From Pyrenochaeta sp. MPI-SDFR-AT-0127 (Eukaryota > Ascomycota > Dothideomycetes > Pleosporales > Cucurbitariaceae): 64,000 nucleotides of DNA. The translations under genes were made by a program, and so were the position numbers. The stretch lies in the NCBI GenBank assembly GCA_020747015.1, contig JAGTJM010000025.1, forward strand, positions 434,001 through 498,000. The letters are read 5' to 3'. The notes beneath the pieces were generated by a model that made no database searches, had not been told where the DNA came from, and saw nothing but the letters and a program-made list of their open reading frames with translations. Of the stretch, positions 21,343-32,957 are shown piece by piece (the first letter of the stretch is position 1; each line of letters begins with the position of its first letter).

Positions 21343-21573
21343 ATGTGCACCAAAGTTTTTTTGAAGCATAGCACCTGCAATCATCGCTTTTGGGTTAAAC
21401 GCAATTGTCACCGGCATCCAAGTTGCGAGTTTCAGACCGAAGTCAAGCGCGAAAGAGGAGGAGAATGCTGGGAGTGTGATCCAGGGCAAGGACCGCCTGA
21501 GGCTCTATTTCAGAGAAACGTGTCGTGGGGAAGAGTACAGAAGAGGCCATGTGGTGGAGCTGTTTCAGTGTGA
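21343..21573 (+). CDS. Candidate small Cys/His-rich protein (76 aa)
   Basis: Open frame from an ATG at 21343. The first half, MCTKVFLKHSTCNHRFWVKR, then NCHRHPSC and GGECWECD, has spaced Cys/His pairs resembling small zinc-binding proteins that are common and uncharacterised in filamentous ascomycetes. The second half is less ordered, ending CGGAVSV. A TATATATA-like element lies about 80 bp upstream (near 21264-21270). No homologue is recalled with certainty, and the open frame extends upstream of the ATG, so the start is a guess. It could be a chance frame. Confidence 0.3.
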   Translation: MCTKVFLKHSTCNHRFWVKRNCHRHPSCEFQTEVKRERGGECWECDPGQGPPEALFQRNVSWGRVQKRPCGGAVSV

Positions 21574-22385
21574 TGTGACTACTGATTTGGTTGTTTGCAG
21601 GCATTCTCGACATACCAAGTCTTTGAAAAACTTTATCGAGAAACCCCTACCCATGGATACAAATCGGTACAAACAATTATACAATTCTTAGTAAAAAATA
21701 TTTATCGAGATTTCAAAAAAATGTCTACTATGACGAACAACGTGCAGAGCCTACAGCTTCACCTATACTAGTGGTAATCACTGGCCGGCAACATATCCCC
21801 GCTGCCCCACAATCACCCCAATAAGTACCCATCCATTGTCCACTTCCCCAGTGAGCGGGCTGAGGCATCATGTATGTCCTGAAGAATGGTGATTACAGAG
21901 AAATGGAGCCAGAACGCGATTTACAGAAAAACATATCAAAAAGCATGAAAAGTATAGGAGTCGGTCAGAAGGGAGAGGAAAAAAAAATAGGGTACGAACA
22001 TGTGCGGAAAGATCGAGAGTCCGAAAGTAATATAAGTTATGGCTGTAGAACGCAAGGGATGAAGGACAAGAAGATCGGACATTGAGGTTGAAAATGAAGT
22101 GCACAAGATCATTAGGATAAAAGAGTTAGGATGCCATTTAGATCTATACGAGGCCATTCTGTGCGACAAATCCAATCCGTTGACCCATGTATAAGCTTAT
22201 GCAATTCTATGAATATCTGTACAATGCCGTACCCCTCTGCTGATGCAAGATATTGACTATAACGCGAGGACGATACTTGAGCCACCAATGCAAAGAGTTA
22301 GTACTGTAAAGAAGATACACCAGACCATGCCGTCCAACGCCCCCAGCCATTATACTACGCAACTTATCAATCGACCACGTCGGGC
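21574..22385. other. Intergenic, A-rich
   Basis: A-rich sequence with no supported gene. Includes the 3' flank of the minus-strand VOC-domain gene. Confidence 0.45.
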
Positions 22386-24484
22386 TCATCTTGCCTCACT
22401 TCCCTCAAAGGCCCTCATCTTCTGGGCCATGTTGTAATTAATAACGCCTCTACTCTTGTTCTTTCCGGCTGCAGAAATCATACTTGGCGTAATTCCCCTG
22501 ATCGGCATTGTAGCTACACTGCCCGTACCGTACTGCACCTCGTCAAACAGACCATCATATTGCCCCTGCGTGAGCGAATCCTTCCTAGTGCCAGCTCGGG
22601 AAGAAGACTTGATGGGCTTGACGGTACTGGCATCGCTGGGCTCAGAGACGACAGAAGGACGAGTACTACGACGGGGTTTTGAAGAGTCCTCGCCGGAGGC
22701 GTCTGAGTCGTGGTGCGAGCGCGATTTGTGGGACTTGTGGGAGCGGTGAGAGTGCTTGCTGTGTTTAGAGGTTGAACTGTGCTTGCTGATCACGGATTCG
22801 TCATCGTTCTTCTTGCTTCTATGGCTACGGTGACTCCGGTGGCTGCGACGAGATGAGGATCCAGCATTCGAGATGCTGTCGCTTGGTACAACGGTGTCAA
22901 TGTCATCCTCCGTCAATTCTTCGATTTCAAAGTCATCGATGAGATCATCATACTTGCTGGTGGTAGACTTTGCATCGCGACCAAGAATACTGCCAACTAA
23001 CGAGGCTGCCTTCGAAGGAGCCTTGGATGGAGCTCGTGATGCAGGCGGTGGCGTTGGGGCAGAAGAGCCAGTCTCATCCCCGCGACGACTACTACTGCTA
23101 TGTTTCGAATGGGAAGTATGTCTCGAGACATGAGACTTGGATTTGGACCTGCTGCTGTGATGCGAATGAACGCTTCCCTCGCTACTCCTCATGTTCACAT
23201 CGGGTACGAAAGAGGAGATGAGCGAACTGGGTGCAACGCTATGCGCTACACTCTGGGGTTTCGACATAGAGACCACGCTATGAGGCTTAGCAGTTGAGGC
23301 GACACTCCTCGCCTTCTCTATAGTCAAAAACTCTGGGCTCGTCACGGAGCGCTGAGCAGTGTACCTCGAGCGCGCTTGTGAAGGGGCGACTGAATACGCG
23401 GGCGCATACTCGATTGCACGGGGCTCTGTGATCTGCGTTGGGGCCTTAGAGATATGTGTCGGTGAGTAGTAGCTTGCGGGCGCTGGTTCGATTTGTCGCT
23501 GAGCATAGACACTACGTGCCTGAGACGGCGTGGACGAATGATATGACTGCGCGTCAATATTGCGGTGTACTGACTGAGGAGCGGGCGGCGGGGCCTCGAG
23601 AGTGAGTTGTGGGTCTGCCACGGGTGGCGCGGATTGGGGCGAGGCCTGTGCCAGATGACCCACTGCGGCCTTGACTGTAGCTTTGGCGTCCATGAATGCA
23701 CTGAAGTCGGATTCCTTCTTTGCACTGTCCTGCTCACTCCTAACCATGGCGTATGCAACGGCAGCGCCTGCTGCAGCACCAAGGAGAGTGCCGATGATCT
23801 TCTTGGCCACTCCATCACCCACATCCGAGCTTGTCGTCGTTTGTTGAACAGCGATAGGCTCAGACACACTCCTGGCAATGCTAGGGGCTACACTGGGTGC
23901 TTTGGAGACGACCGATGCAGGCTTCGATATGAGTTCGGCTGGCGGTTGCCTTGAAGCAGCTGTGCGCGAGCTGACAACACTTCTGTCATCGCGATAGCTC
24001 TCTGACACAGATCTTTGCCATGTGATGACTCTACTATATTCGATTACGGTTCCATCATCTCGAAGGTCGGGCCCATTTCTGAACACAACTTCAATGCTGT
24101 TTCCATCAAAATCAAGGATTGCAGCATTGAAATGACCATCTTCATCAGAGCGAGTGGCAGGCGCGCCGTTCGGACGACCGCCCGCAGTCAATGCAGCAGT
24201 GTAGAAATTCCGAACGGCCGTCGTACTAGGAGCGGTGAAGGCGATATGTGCGGCGCCGGCTTTTACACTGCGTTGCGGTAAGTTGCGGTGTATCTGACAG
24301 TTGGCCATAATGCTTACCCTGGCGTTTCCTGACACAAGAAGAAATCGGCCTCACGGATGCCAAGGCCAACCTGGTTTCCTGACTGTCCGATGTAGCGATA
24401 TCCAAGTGGCTGAAGAGCAGACAAAAAGAACGACGTTGAAGTTGGAAGATGCGAAACCGTGAGTCCGATATGAGAAACAGGCAT
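22386..24484 (-). CDS. VOC/glyoxalase-fold domain protein with hydrophobic segment and long Ser/His/Arg-rich tail
   Basis: Exons 24318..24484 and 22386..24267, intron 50 bp, 682 residues. Residues 1 to about 125 form a complete vicinal-oxygen-chelate domain: MPVSHIGLTVSHLPTSTSFF, IREADFFLCQETPG, GAAHIAFTAPSTTAVRNFY and ILDFDGNSIEVVF, with His5, the AHIAF His and the SIEVV Glu as candidate metal ligands. Then come a Ser-rich stretch, an uncharged Gly/Ala segment IIGTLLGAAAGAAVAYAMV (about 213-231) and roughly 400 disordered residues with Ala/Pro/Ser motifs, two Ser/His/Arg/Lys-rich blocks (SHRSHRSH-type) and an acidic patch. The final 50 residues (MPIRGITPSMISAAGKNKSR, NYNMAQKMRAFEG) look ordered and conserved. 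The VOC domain suggests a small-molecule or metal-binding role. The tail function is unknown. Confidence 0.78.
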
Positions 24485-25886
24485 TTCTTAATGGCGTTCG
24501 AGGACGAATTGAACGAGAGGATGAAGACGAATTAACCGGGAAACAGGAAAGTAGGAAGGCAGAAAGGCCTTTGTTTAAGAATACAGCAATGATTGTCGCT
24601 TTGTAGAAGTACAAGCGGCGTGATGGATAGCAAGAATCAAAGTACTGGTGCGACCTCAAGGTTTATATCTGGCTCCGTTGAGGTGCACTGTCTCGGCGCA
24701 TCGTGATTGAGAGAGCAGGGCGTTCCATACCATTGCGGAAAAGCCGTCACTAGCACGCCCCACTGATGCTGTTGGCTATCAAGGAGGATGCTGTTAAGAT
24801 GTCCCTGGAGCTGCCACATGTCCTGCATCTGCAGCTAACAAAATGGTCAGTACAAGCGAGCTGGGAGTGGAGCGCATTGGCTGTCTTTCTCGGGCCGGGT
24901 CCGCGAAGAGATCAAGGCGCTCACGCCTCACATTATGGAGAGCGCTCTAATACTTCTCCATCTTAGGATTTTGGGGCCGCTTGCCGCGTGCAGCGGATGT
25001 ATTTGTGGTCTAGATGCACCGCATGCCGCCGCACTGCACGATTTAGATGGTGTGACGTCTGTGACGACGGTGACGACGGTGCGTTGAGCGGACTCGAGTG
25101 TCCCCTGACAGTGAGGCTAAGTCACGAGTATCCTCGTGCAAATAGTCAGGGCGGACGTTGGGAATTGTTTCTGTGTTGCTTTTTGTGGTGTTCGCATGCA
25201 AATCAACTGGATCTACAATCATGCTCCCCCCTTGAATCCTTTCCGCCGCTCTCCCGCCGCAGGCGCAACACGCGACAGACTCTCCCGCCTAGCCGCGCAA
25301 AGGATGGCGAGAAGCAGGGAACTGGGATTATATGTGCAGGAACGAGCCTCACGGCTGGGATCATGATGGTGGTGACTAGTTGCGTACTTTTACATTCGCC
25401 ATTGATGACCTTGTCCCCAAACTCCGAGGACCGACCAAGAGCCTCCACTACCTACATAACTATCTGCTGACTTGGGAGACTAGATAGGCTATCATAAACG
25501 CCGAGACTGAGCGTGAGAGCCTCAACCAGTGACAAGTGGACACCTCTACTTGACGCACGCACATTACATGATGCGAAGTGACGTTTGTAAGGAAACACAG
25601 GAGTTGCAGGGCAGGTTGAAATGCCCCACGGGTTCTTCGATGAAGAACGATTGTTGGGCGTTGAGCCAGAGTATTATTTTGTTGCAAAAGAAAACTCAAG
25701 CAGACGCTCAAAATCAAATTGCAGTAGCGCAAAAGCTGTCGATGTTGTGATCTAAGCCATGATGCGTGTCCTGCTGCCTAAGGTTTCCGGAATGTTGATC
25801 CAACTCGACCATGACGGGCTAGTAGTCGCTTGAGGGCTGAGAGGCGTGTCCAAAAGGGATAGGTCGGGCGCTTGGCCGCTGGCTCA
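24485..25886. other. Intergenic, no gene seen
   Basis: 5' flank of the VOC-domain gene and 3' flank of EMG1. Contains short imperfect GTGACGACG repeats near 25050-25080. No coding frame supported. Confidence 0.45.
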
Positions 25887-26849
25887 CTAGAAAATGTTCC
25901 ATACGTCCTCTGCGGCATGGCAAAATTTGCTGCAGGCAACGCTGGCACTAAGATTGAACTGGCTGATAGCAATACTATCGTCCTTGATGTGATCTGCAAA
26001 GTCATCGTTGCCCTTGGCCATGGCACCAACGAAAACGGCGATGCTCTCATCTTTGTTGAGGCCAGCGATGTAATCGCTGACACGTACAACCTCTGAGTCG
26101 AAACTGAGTGTAACCTTGCGACAATTGGGTGGGAGGTGATCGGTGATGGGGTTTTTAATCACCTCGATGAGCTTCTCCTGAGAGGAGGTTGATCGGATCT
26201 GATGCCGATGGAGCAGCTGGACCATCAGACCAGCGAACCGCTTGAATGTTCGAGGGATGCGGACAGTTGGGCTGACCCTGATGAGCACGTTTTTTGATGT
26301 CTGTATGTAAATCTGGAGCTTGCCCGCCTTGTTGATTGGCGAGTCGAGCAACGTGAGCAGACACTGCGTGGCCACGTTAGCTGACGCGATCCTTCAGCCA
26401 CCTCTTGTACGCACCTGATGTGTGATATCTGGCCGAGCCTCACTGATGTCGCGGCCCATCTTCCTCATGACGCCAATGTGATCGTCGCTATTGAGGAGAT
26501 TGTACTTGTCTTCACGCGCACCAGGGCCTCGACCAGAGCCATGCGACGCCTTGTAAGTCTCAAGCGTGGCATTGCAGAGGATAACAATTAGGCGCTGGGC
26601 GTCTTTGTCATTGGAGGGGATTGGAACGTGCTGCTCTGCTACCAGCTTCGGCAGCTCTGGCGGTGGCATCGACTGGGTTCCTGGGGGCCGAAGAGCCATA
26701 TTAGCCTTTGTTCATTGCGTGGGAGTATAGGAGTACTGGTGCAACGAAGTCACTGCCGACATACTTGCGCGTTTCTTTCCCCGCTCGGGTGAGTCCCGGG
26801 ATGATGGCCGCTCGTTGGTAGAGGATTCTTTCTGGAGTGTCCCGGCCAT
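25887..26849 (-). CDS. EMG1: 18S rRNA pseudouridine N1-methyltransferase EMG1/NEP1
   Basis: Exons 26765..26849, 26415..26680 and 25887..26363 (introns 84 and 51 bp), 275 residues. It starts MAGTLQKESSTNERPSSRD, a variable charged leader, then KLVAEQHVPIP and RLIVILCNATLETYKASHG. The most conserved stretch spans SGRGPGAREDKYNLLNSDDH and [83 protein letters not shown] and SASVACSKFCHAAEDVW complete the SPOUT/alpha-beta knot domain, whose cofactor loops are all present. The enzyme methylates the hypermodified pseudouridine of 18S rRNA and is also needed for 40S assembly in the nucleolus. Phases at both splice sites restore the family sequence exactly. Confidence 0.95.
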
Positions 26850-28016
26850 AATTGAGGTTATAGACCTGGATGTTGGAAACAAGGGGGGGTGTAGTACTGT
26901 CGGGTAAGTCGTCTCTCTGAACTCCCTGACCGATTGAATGGTGCGTCTGGTGGGTTGCAGCTGACTGGTTCGTCGAATTACCTGAATGTTAGATCGCAAT
27001 CAAACGCGCGGTACACACAAACTTGCAGATCGGCTTGGATGTTTTTGTTTCTTGAGAGACACGAGTCTGCTGGAGCTGGATAGAAACGGGGAAAGAGGGG
27101 AGGGGTTCTACTTGTGCAAACAGTCGGTGAAAGAAAGCTTTTCTCGCGTCCAATGGTAGGCGAGGGCACTCACCCCACGCAGATTATGTCAGCCCGTTCT
27201 CACATGACGTCCACCAACAATCGCCCGACTTCTCCGAATGGCCCGTTGCTGCTGAGATGCATTACACGCAGCCTATCATGGCAAACAAGCCCAACGGATG
27301 GTCCATCTGACATTCTGACATTCTGACAGTCGTTGTTGTTGCCGGCCTCTTCCGGCAGTCTTGGATTGACGGTTCCCACACGGGCTTGCAGGCCAAACGA
27401 CGCGACGGCTGTGGATGGACGCTAGAAGAGAACAGATGCCCAAGGACCACAAGATCAAGTGAGCCCCGGAAATATCCCGAGGCTACAGCTGCCAGTAATT
27501 AGAGCCTCACTGTGCAAGGAAGCGCTTTCTTGACGGAAGTCGGGACATTATGTGTCTCACCATCTGCCCCTGCCGCGCCTTGCATTTGAAACACTACTAA
27601 CATAATACTGGTCACTTCTAGTCAGCGTGTCACTACTAGAGTCGCAAATGGCTTCTTCTGTAAACATCATGCCATGCGCCGAGAATGCTAAGAGGTCAGG
27701 CTGTTCTCGAAACTAGAATGGTTTGGCAGACGCGCAGCCTCTTCGGCACGCATATGGATACATACTTCAATACCCACTGTGCCTTCCGGCTCGTTTCTGT
27801 ACCTCTCGCAAGCTCTAATCTTACCTCCGTCTCCTTTCGCTCCGTAAGCTTTGACAGCGTTTATTTCATTCTTTTGCATTTGCGGCAGCCGGCTGTCTAA
27901 CTACCATCGTCAACGATTCAGCCTAAGCCATCACCTGCATTTCCCTCAACGCGTACCGCACAACACGTCAACGTTACAATTCCGGATTTGCATAAAAACT
28001 TCCTAGAGAATACATA
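26850..28016. other. Intergenic between EMG1 and a small membrane protein gene (divergent)
   Basis: Upstream region of both the minus-strand EMG1 gene and the plus-strand gene at 28017. Contains a short tandem CTGACATT repeat at 27307-27329. No coding frame supported. Confidence 0.45.
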
Positions 28017-28235
28017 ATGGCTTTCGAGTGGCTCGCACCGATTCTTACACCAACGGCCCTGCGTTCGGTCCAAGCAGACGGCCGCCCAGTCATCACACTA
28101 TTCCTCGTCATCTTCGGCCTTTCATTGTTCGGCGTTCTCTGCTGGTACATCCATTTTGTCACATCGAAAGAATACCCTCAAAAGAAAGACCCGAACGCGA
28201 AGAAGGGCAAATTGCTTGGATTCCTGAAAAGATGA
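28017..28235 (+). CDS. Small single-pass membrane protein of unknown function (72 aa)
   Basis: Intronless frame from ATG (context ATAATGG) to TGA. MAFEWLAPILTPTALRSV is followed by one membrane segment of about 23 residues (PVITLFLVIFGLSLFGVLCWYI). A strongly basic tail with KKDPNAKK and KGKLLGFLKR comes next. The basic C-terminus suggests it faces the cytosol or matrix. I do not recognise a named family; it could be a small ER or mitochondrial membrane protein. The hydrophobic block and clean start/stop make coding likely despite the short length. Confidence 0.6.
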   Translation: MAFEWLAPILTPTALRSVQADGRPVITLFLVIFGLSLFGVLCWYIHFVTSKEYPQKKDPNAKKGKLLGFLKR

Positions 28236-28947
28236 TCTGACAGGAAAGCGTGTGGAGGAATCAAACAGGCAGCAGATGTGTGGTGATTTTGCGTTGCAGA
28301 CGCATACAAAGGGCCAGACGATTGTGCAGTGGTGGAATGCGCAATATCCACCGCTCAAGGATGAGCAACGCACACCTTTCCCGACCTCTCGACGAAGATG
28401 ACCAAATCTTTCAGTTCGGCATCACGCGAGACGAAGACCAAGAGAGTTTTGGCCGACAACAATAATTCATGGATATTACATTCAAATTTCTACTTTATGA
28501 GATAGAAAGGATATTATTTCTTTGCATTTTTATAGTCTTTATCGTTTTAGCGAGCATTATGTTGTAAACAGTAACAAAATTCACATGGTTCATCATCTTG
28601 GGTCATTCAGCAGTGATGGTCACTGTACTTCTGCAAACCGAATCCGCGCTCATATATTCTCCAAACAGGCATGAATCTTGATAAAGTGTTTATTACGCAC
28701 AAATGCGAAACTGGAGCGTTTGCGAAGCAAGTCGGCTGTATCGAGGTTGGTCGGATTCCGAGCGGGAACTAGCGAATCCTGACGTACCATATCCCGCATC
28801 ACATATCGGACTAACTTACAGTAATGATAGGAATCGAGACGCAGCATAGCAACTCATATGCTACTTGATTGCACGAGCTAGGCGAGTTTGATTACCTTGG
28901 CACAAGGCAAATTCAGTTCATTCTCACAATCAGCAAACTCGCATGCC
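28236..28947. other. Intergenic, no gene seen
   Basis: 3' flank of the small membrane protein gene and 5' flank of the broken SDR gene. No supported frame. Confidence 0.45.
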
Positions 28948-29785
28948 ATGACCTCTCCTTCAAAACACATCTACACTGCCTCTCCAGGGCAAAGTTGCCA
29001 TAGTCACTGGCGCTTCTCGAGGGATTGGGGCTGGCTTGGCGTTAGAGCTGGCGCGAAGAGGCGCAAAGGTTGGTTTACCAAAGTCCAACCGATGATCAGC
29101 CAGCTCGTCTTTACGAAAGGTCACTTTGGTCTACACATCGCTCAAAAGCGGAGCGCTGGCGGAGGAGGTGGCATCAAACATCAGATCCATGAGAAACGGC
29201 AGCGAATCAAAAATCGTCCAAGCCAGATCTCAAACAAATCGATGCATCCGAGAGAATCGTGGCCGCAACGAGGGAAGCATTTGGGGACAAGATCGACATC
29301 CTTGTAAACAATGCCGGCGTATTGCTCGGGAAAACGATTACAGAGACGACAGCGGAAGACTATGCTGCAATCTTCGACGTCAATGTTCGCGCGCCACTTC
29401 TGCTTATCAAGGCGGTGGTGCCTCATCTTCGAGCACCAGGCCGGATCATCAATAAGTCTTCTGTTGGGGCACGCAATTGTTACCCTAAGATGGCCCTTTA
29501 CGCTGCTTCCAAGGCGGCCGTAGAAGGAATGACACAAAGCTCAGCCCAGGAACTCGGCGATGCGGACACACTGTCAATGCAGTTGCCCCGGGTCCAACAG
29601 AGTCGGAGAAGCTGGACGATGTGCCCAAGGATATCGTCGAAAGCCACTTAAAGACGACTGCGGTGCAGCACCGGGTTGGAAGCGTGGATGACATTGCGCG
29701 AATCGTGGCGTGGCTGTGTAGCGAAGACTCGAAGTGGGTTTCGGAACAAACGATATCCGCATCTGGCGGTTTCTTGATGCTTTAG
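28948..29785 (+). pseudogene. Short-chain dehydrogenase/reductase (3-oxoacyl-ACP reductase-like), frame broken three times
   Basis: The sequence encodes a recognisable classical SDR, but in three frames. After ATG at 28948 one extra base in a GGG at 28987-28989 separates the start from GKVAIVTGASRGIGAGLALE, the NAD(P) glycine motif. A normal 51 bp intron follows (29069..29119), then VTLVYTSLKSGALAEEV. One extra base near 29224-29228 shifts the frame before DLKQIDASERIVAATREAFG. ILVNNAGVLLGKTITETTAE, INKSSVGARNCYPK and the catalytic YAASK are in the third piece. A base loss near 29566-29571 precedes VNAVAPGPTESEKL and the C-terminal SGGFLML with TAG at 29785. Apart from these lesions, length and all motifs are normal, suggesting recent inactivation or assembly errors. 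Confidence 0.75.
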
Positions 29786-31067
29786 AGGGACTTGAACAGT
29801 GTTGTTGTTGTTTTGCCGGGGATTTACTGCGAACGGTTTCCTTGTCGCCGCTGTTTGAGTTCCAACACTGTGGATGTTTGGACGGAAATAGACATCGGAT
29901 CTGTTCATGCGAACTTGACATGAGCGGAAGTGGCACCGTCGGGCCCAAAGAATGGAAGACGGAGATCAATGGATCTAGGCCTGCGTCTCTGCGACTTGCC
30001 GAATGGAAAGCCGTCTACTTCTCTGATCTTCATGTGCACGGGGTGCTTGGCTGCCTGAGTGTGATCGATGTATGTACTCCTGACAATGCCATCAAAGGCC
30101 CCACGTATGCTGCTAGTTCCCGTGGCGCGCGAGTCAGGCGGGTAAGAGAAGTCGCATGCACATCCCTCTCTTACAGCTGTCACATCATGGTCTCGTGAAC
30201 CATTCGGGCCATTGCCAGTATGGCTGTTCGGTTCGAAAGTCATCGGAGAATAGTGGGCTCTGAGGAAGATGAGCATCGGAGCAATCTACGCGCCGTTGCA
30301 TAGGGGGGAAAACGCGCTAAGTTTGAGCCCAGGATACTGCGACACGTCTCAAACACCTCCGTCCGCCATTCCGCACAGCAGAATGGGAATCCCACAGCCA
30401 CTCGGGTTTCAGGCCATGGTATTGGCTTTTCCACAACCCTTGCCCCGCGATCTGGAGCCTCCCATTCGCTCGCACGAGGCTCTGCGCGCCGCACCTTGCC
30501 TTTGCGATACGCCCACATAGACCGCCCATCCTGTTGTGTCGCAGCTTTGGATTGCGAACTCCAAAAGGTGGTTCGATTTCTGCTACCGTTTTGCGACTTG
30601 CGTTAAGCCCGACTGCCCGACTCCACGCGTCTGGTGCCGACTCCCATCTGGTGCCTTTGTAATGATGACTTGACTCCCCCAACCCCCGTCGCCCTCCCGC
30701 CGTGTGTACTGCTTGCGCGTGCTTATAGACTTTTGTTTCCCCTTCTCCTAGAAATCTCCCGATTTCATGCCGGTGCTTCTTTAACCGGGCGACCGAGACC
30801 TCCCTCCCATAACTTTCTATTCTATCGTGCAGGCACCTGTTAGTAAGTTCTCTTCTCCTCCTCTCCTCTCCTCTCCTCTCTTCTCTGCCCCCTCCATTCT
30901 CTATCATGGCGCTACGCCTGGTGTTGACTCTAATCTAATCATCTCATAGATATTATAAACGCTCTTTGAAACCTATTGTATACTTCGGCCACTTTCAGCA
31001 GGTCTGAAGATCAACGGCACTTTTAGCAGGCACTCAGCCGCTGCTACGTTCATTCCACAGTGTAGCC
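29786..31067. other. noxB upstream region
   Basis: 1.3 kb without a supported gene, containing the SDR 3' flank and the noxB promoter/leader. The stretch nearest noxB is pyrimidine-rich. Long open frames at 30240-30907 (minus) are the complement of this biased sequence. Confidence 0.5.
30850..30886. repeat. (CTCCT)n-like pyrimidine tract in the noxB leader
   Basis: About 37 bases made of CTCCT/CTCTT units, roughly 180-220 bp before the noxB start codon. CT-rich tracts are common near fungal transcription starts, so this may mark the noxB initiation region. Confidence 0.6.
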
Positions 31068-32957
31068 ATGTCCAGCTACACCAGCAGTCTCACAGGTCGT
31101 GAGCGGTCAAGATGGCCGCCACTAACGCGCATGCTCATGTCGGGTGAGATGTCAGATGAGAAGCCTCGAGCACTCACACGAAAAGAGAAGTTTGATGTTT
31201 GGATGGTCAACGAGGGCTATCGAAGATTGTATGGTTTCTACGTGTATTTCTTGTGACAAAGCTAACCCGCATAGTTTTGTCTTTACATTTGTAATATTAC
31301 ATGTCATGGTCTTCACTTTCGGCATGATGAATTATGGGTTGAAGGTGCGTATCGCAGGCTTCAAGCTTCGACTGTCATGACTTACAGTTCACAGGACAAC
31401 TCAGTAGGCTCAAGGCAGAGATTTGGACTAACATTCCCCATAGCGCGTTCGGCCGCGTTAGTCTTGCACGTTGACGTGGCCTTCATTCTTTTTCCAGTCT
31501 GCAGGAACCTGATCTCCATGGCCCGACGCACACCTTTGAACGATGTGATTCCTTTCGACAAAAACATCACGTTCCACAAGTTAGTTGCTTGGTCGATTGT
31601 ATTCTTCTCCTGGGTCCACACAATTGCGCATTGGAACAACCTCGCTCGATTCTCCGCAGCTGAAAACCTCGGATTCATGGGCTTCATTCTCGCAAACCTC
31701 GCGACAGGCCCTGGCTGGAGCGGCTATGTCATGTTGGTAGCGCTGATGGCCATCGCACTGACAGCGGCGGAAAAAGCCAGACGCGCAAACTTTGAGCGTT
31801 TCTGGTATACCCACCATCTCTTCATCGTTTTCTTTATATTCTGGTCCATCCACGGAGCTTTTTGCATGATCTTGCCCGACTTTGCCCCCTTCTGCGATGG
31901 TATTGGTGTCTTCTGGGAGTACTGGATGTATGGTGGATTTGCGTATCTGGCAGAGCGCGTTTCTCGCGAGATTCGAGGACGACACAAGACGTACATCTCA
32001 AAGGTCATCCAACATCCCAGTAATGTTTGCGAGGTACAGATTAAGAAGGAGCACACTAAGACTCGAGCCGGACAGGTATGGAACCGTCTTTACTTAATAC
32101 TTGTGACTTGAAGCTGACTCAAATAGTACATCTTCTTATGCTGCCCAGAAGTTTCGATCTGGCAATATCACCCTTTCACACTTACCAGTGCACCCGAAGA
32201 AGACTACATCTCGGTACATATTCGAATGGTCGGCAACTTTACAAAAGCTTTCGGTAAAGCTCTTGGTTGCAATATTGACAAAAAGCCTGCCGGCGAGAAG
32301 GGCGAAAAGGGTGGAAGTGGTGAAGAGATTGCACTTCGCCAGATTCTACCCCGTGTCTATATCGATGGTCCCTTTGGTTCTGCTTCCGAGGACGTGTTCA
32401 AGTTTGAAGTTGCGGTACTCGTTGGTGCCGGTATTGGTGTCACGCCTTTCGCATCTATTCTGAAGAGTATCTGGTACCGAATGAATTACCCCCAGGGACG
32501 TACGAGGTTAAGAAAGGTGTACTTCTTCTGGATCTGCAGAGATTTTGGTTCATTCGAGTGGTTCAGGTCGTTGCTCTTGGCTATTGAAGCACAAGATATT
32601 GACGACCACATCGAAATTCACACCGTAAGCTACAACAGAGAACCCGTGGTCACTGCACAGGCTTGCTAACGGATTCTGTAGTATCTCACCGCAAAAATCA
32701 AAGCAGATGACGCAACAAACATCATGATCAACGATGCCAATGCTGAACAGGACGCCATCACCGGTCTGCGCGCGCCCACAAACTTTGGCCGCCCTAACTG
32801 GGACATGATCTTCAAGTCCATCCGTAAAATTCATTCGCCGGCCGAAGCTGGTGTGTTCTTCTGTGGCCCGAAAGGTCTCGGCTCCACATTGCACGTCAAG
32901 TGCAATATGTACTCACAACCTGGGTTCAGCTTCGTTTGGGGCAAGGAGAACTTCTAA
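31068..32957 (+). CDS. noxB: NADPH oxidase NoxB (Nox2 type)
   Basis: Exons 31068..31228, 31275..31344, 31395..32075, 32127..32624 and 32682..32957 (introns 46-57 bp), 561 residues. The N-terminal extension (LTGRERSRWPPLTRM, then EKPRALTRKEKFDVWMVNEG) is characteristic of NoxB rather than NoxA. Six helices follow with haem-ligating His in LVLHVDVAFILFPVCRN, HKLVAWSIVFFSWVHTIAHW and FWYTHHLFIVFFIFWSIHG. The FAD site is HPFTLTSAP and NADPH sites are GAGIGVTPFASIL and FFCGPKGLG. The C-terminus is FSFVWGKENF. It transfers electrons from cytosolic NADPH across the membrane to oxygen, giving superoxide. In other fungi NoxB works with NoxR and the tetraspanin-like Pls1 in ascospore germination and appressorium penetration. 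Confidence 0.95.

Noticed and set aside
30240..30907. 196-codon minus-strand frame upstream of noxB
   Set aside because: Derived from the complement of the pyrimidine-rich leader (Glu/Arg repeats); no domain.
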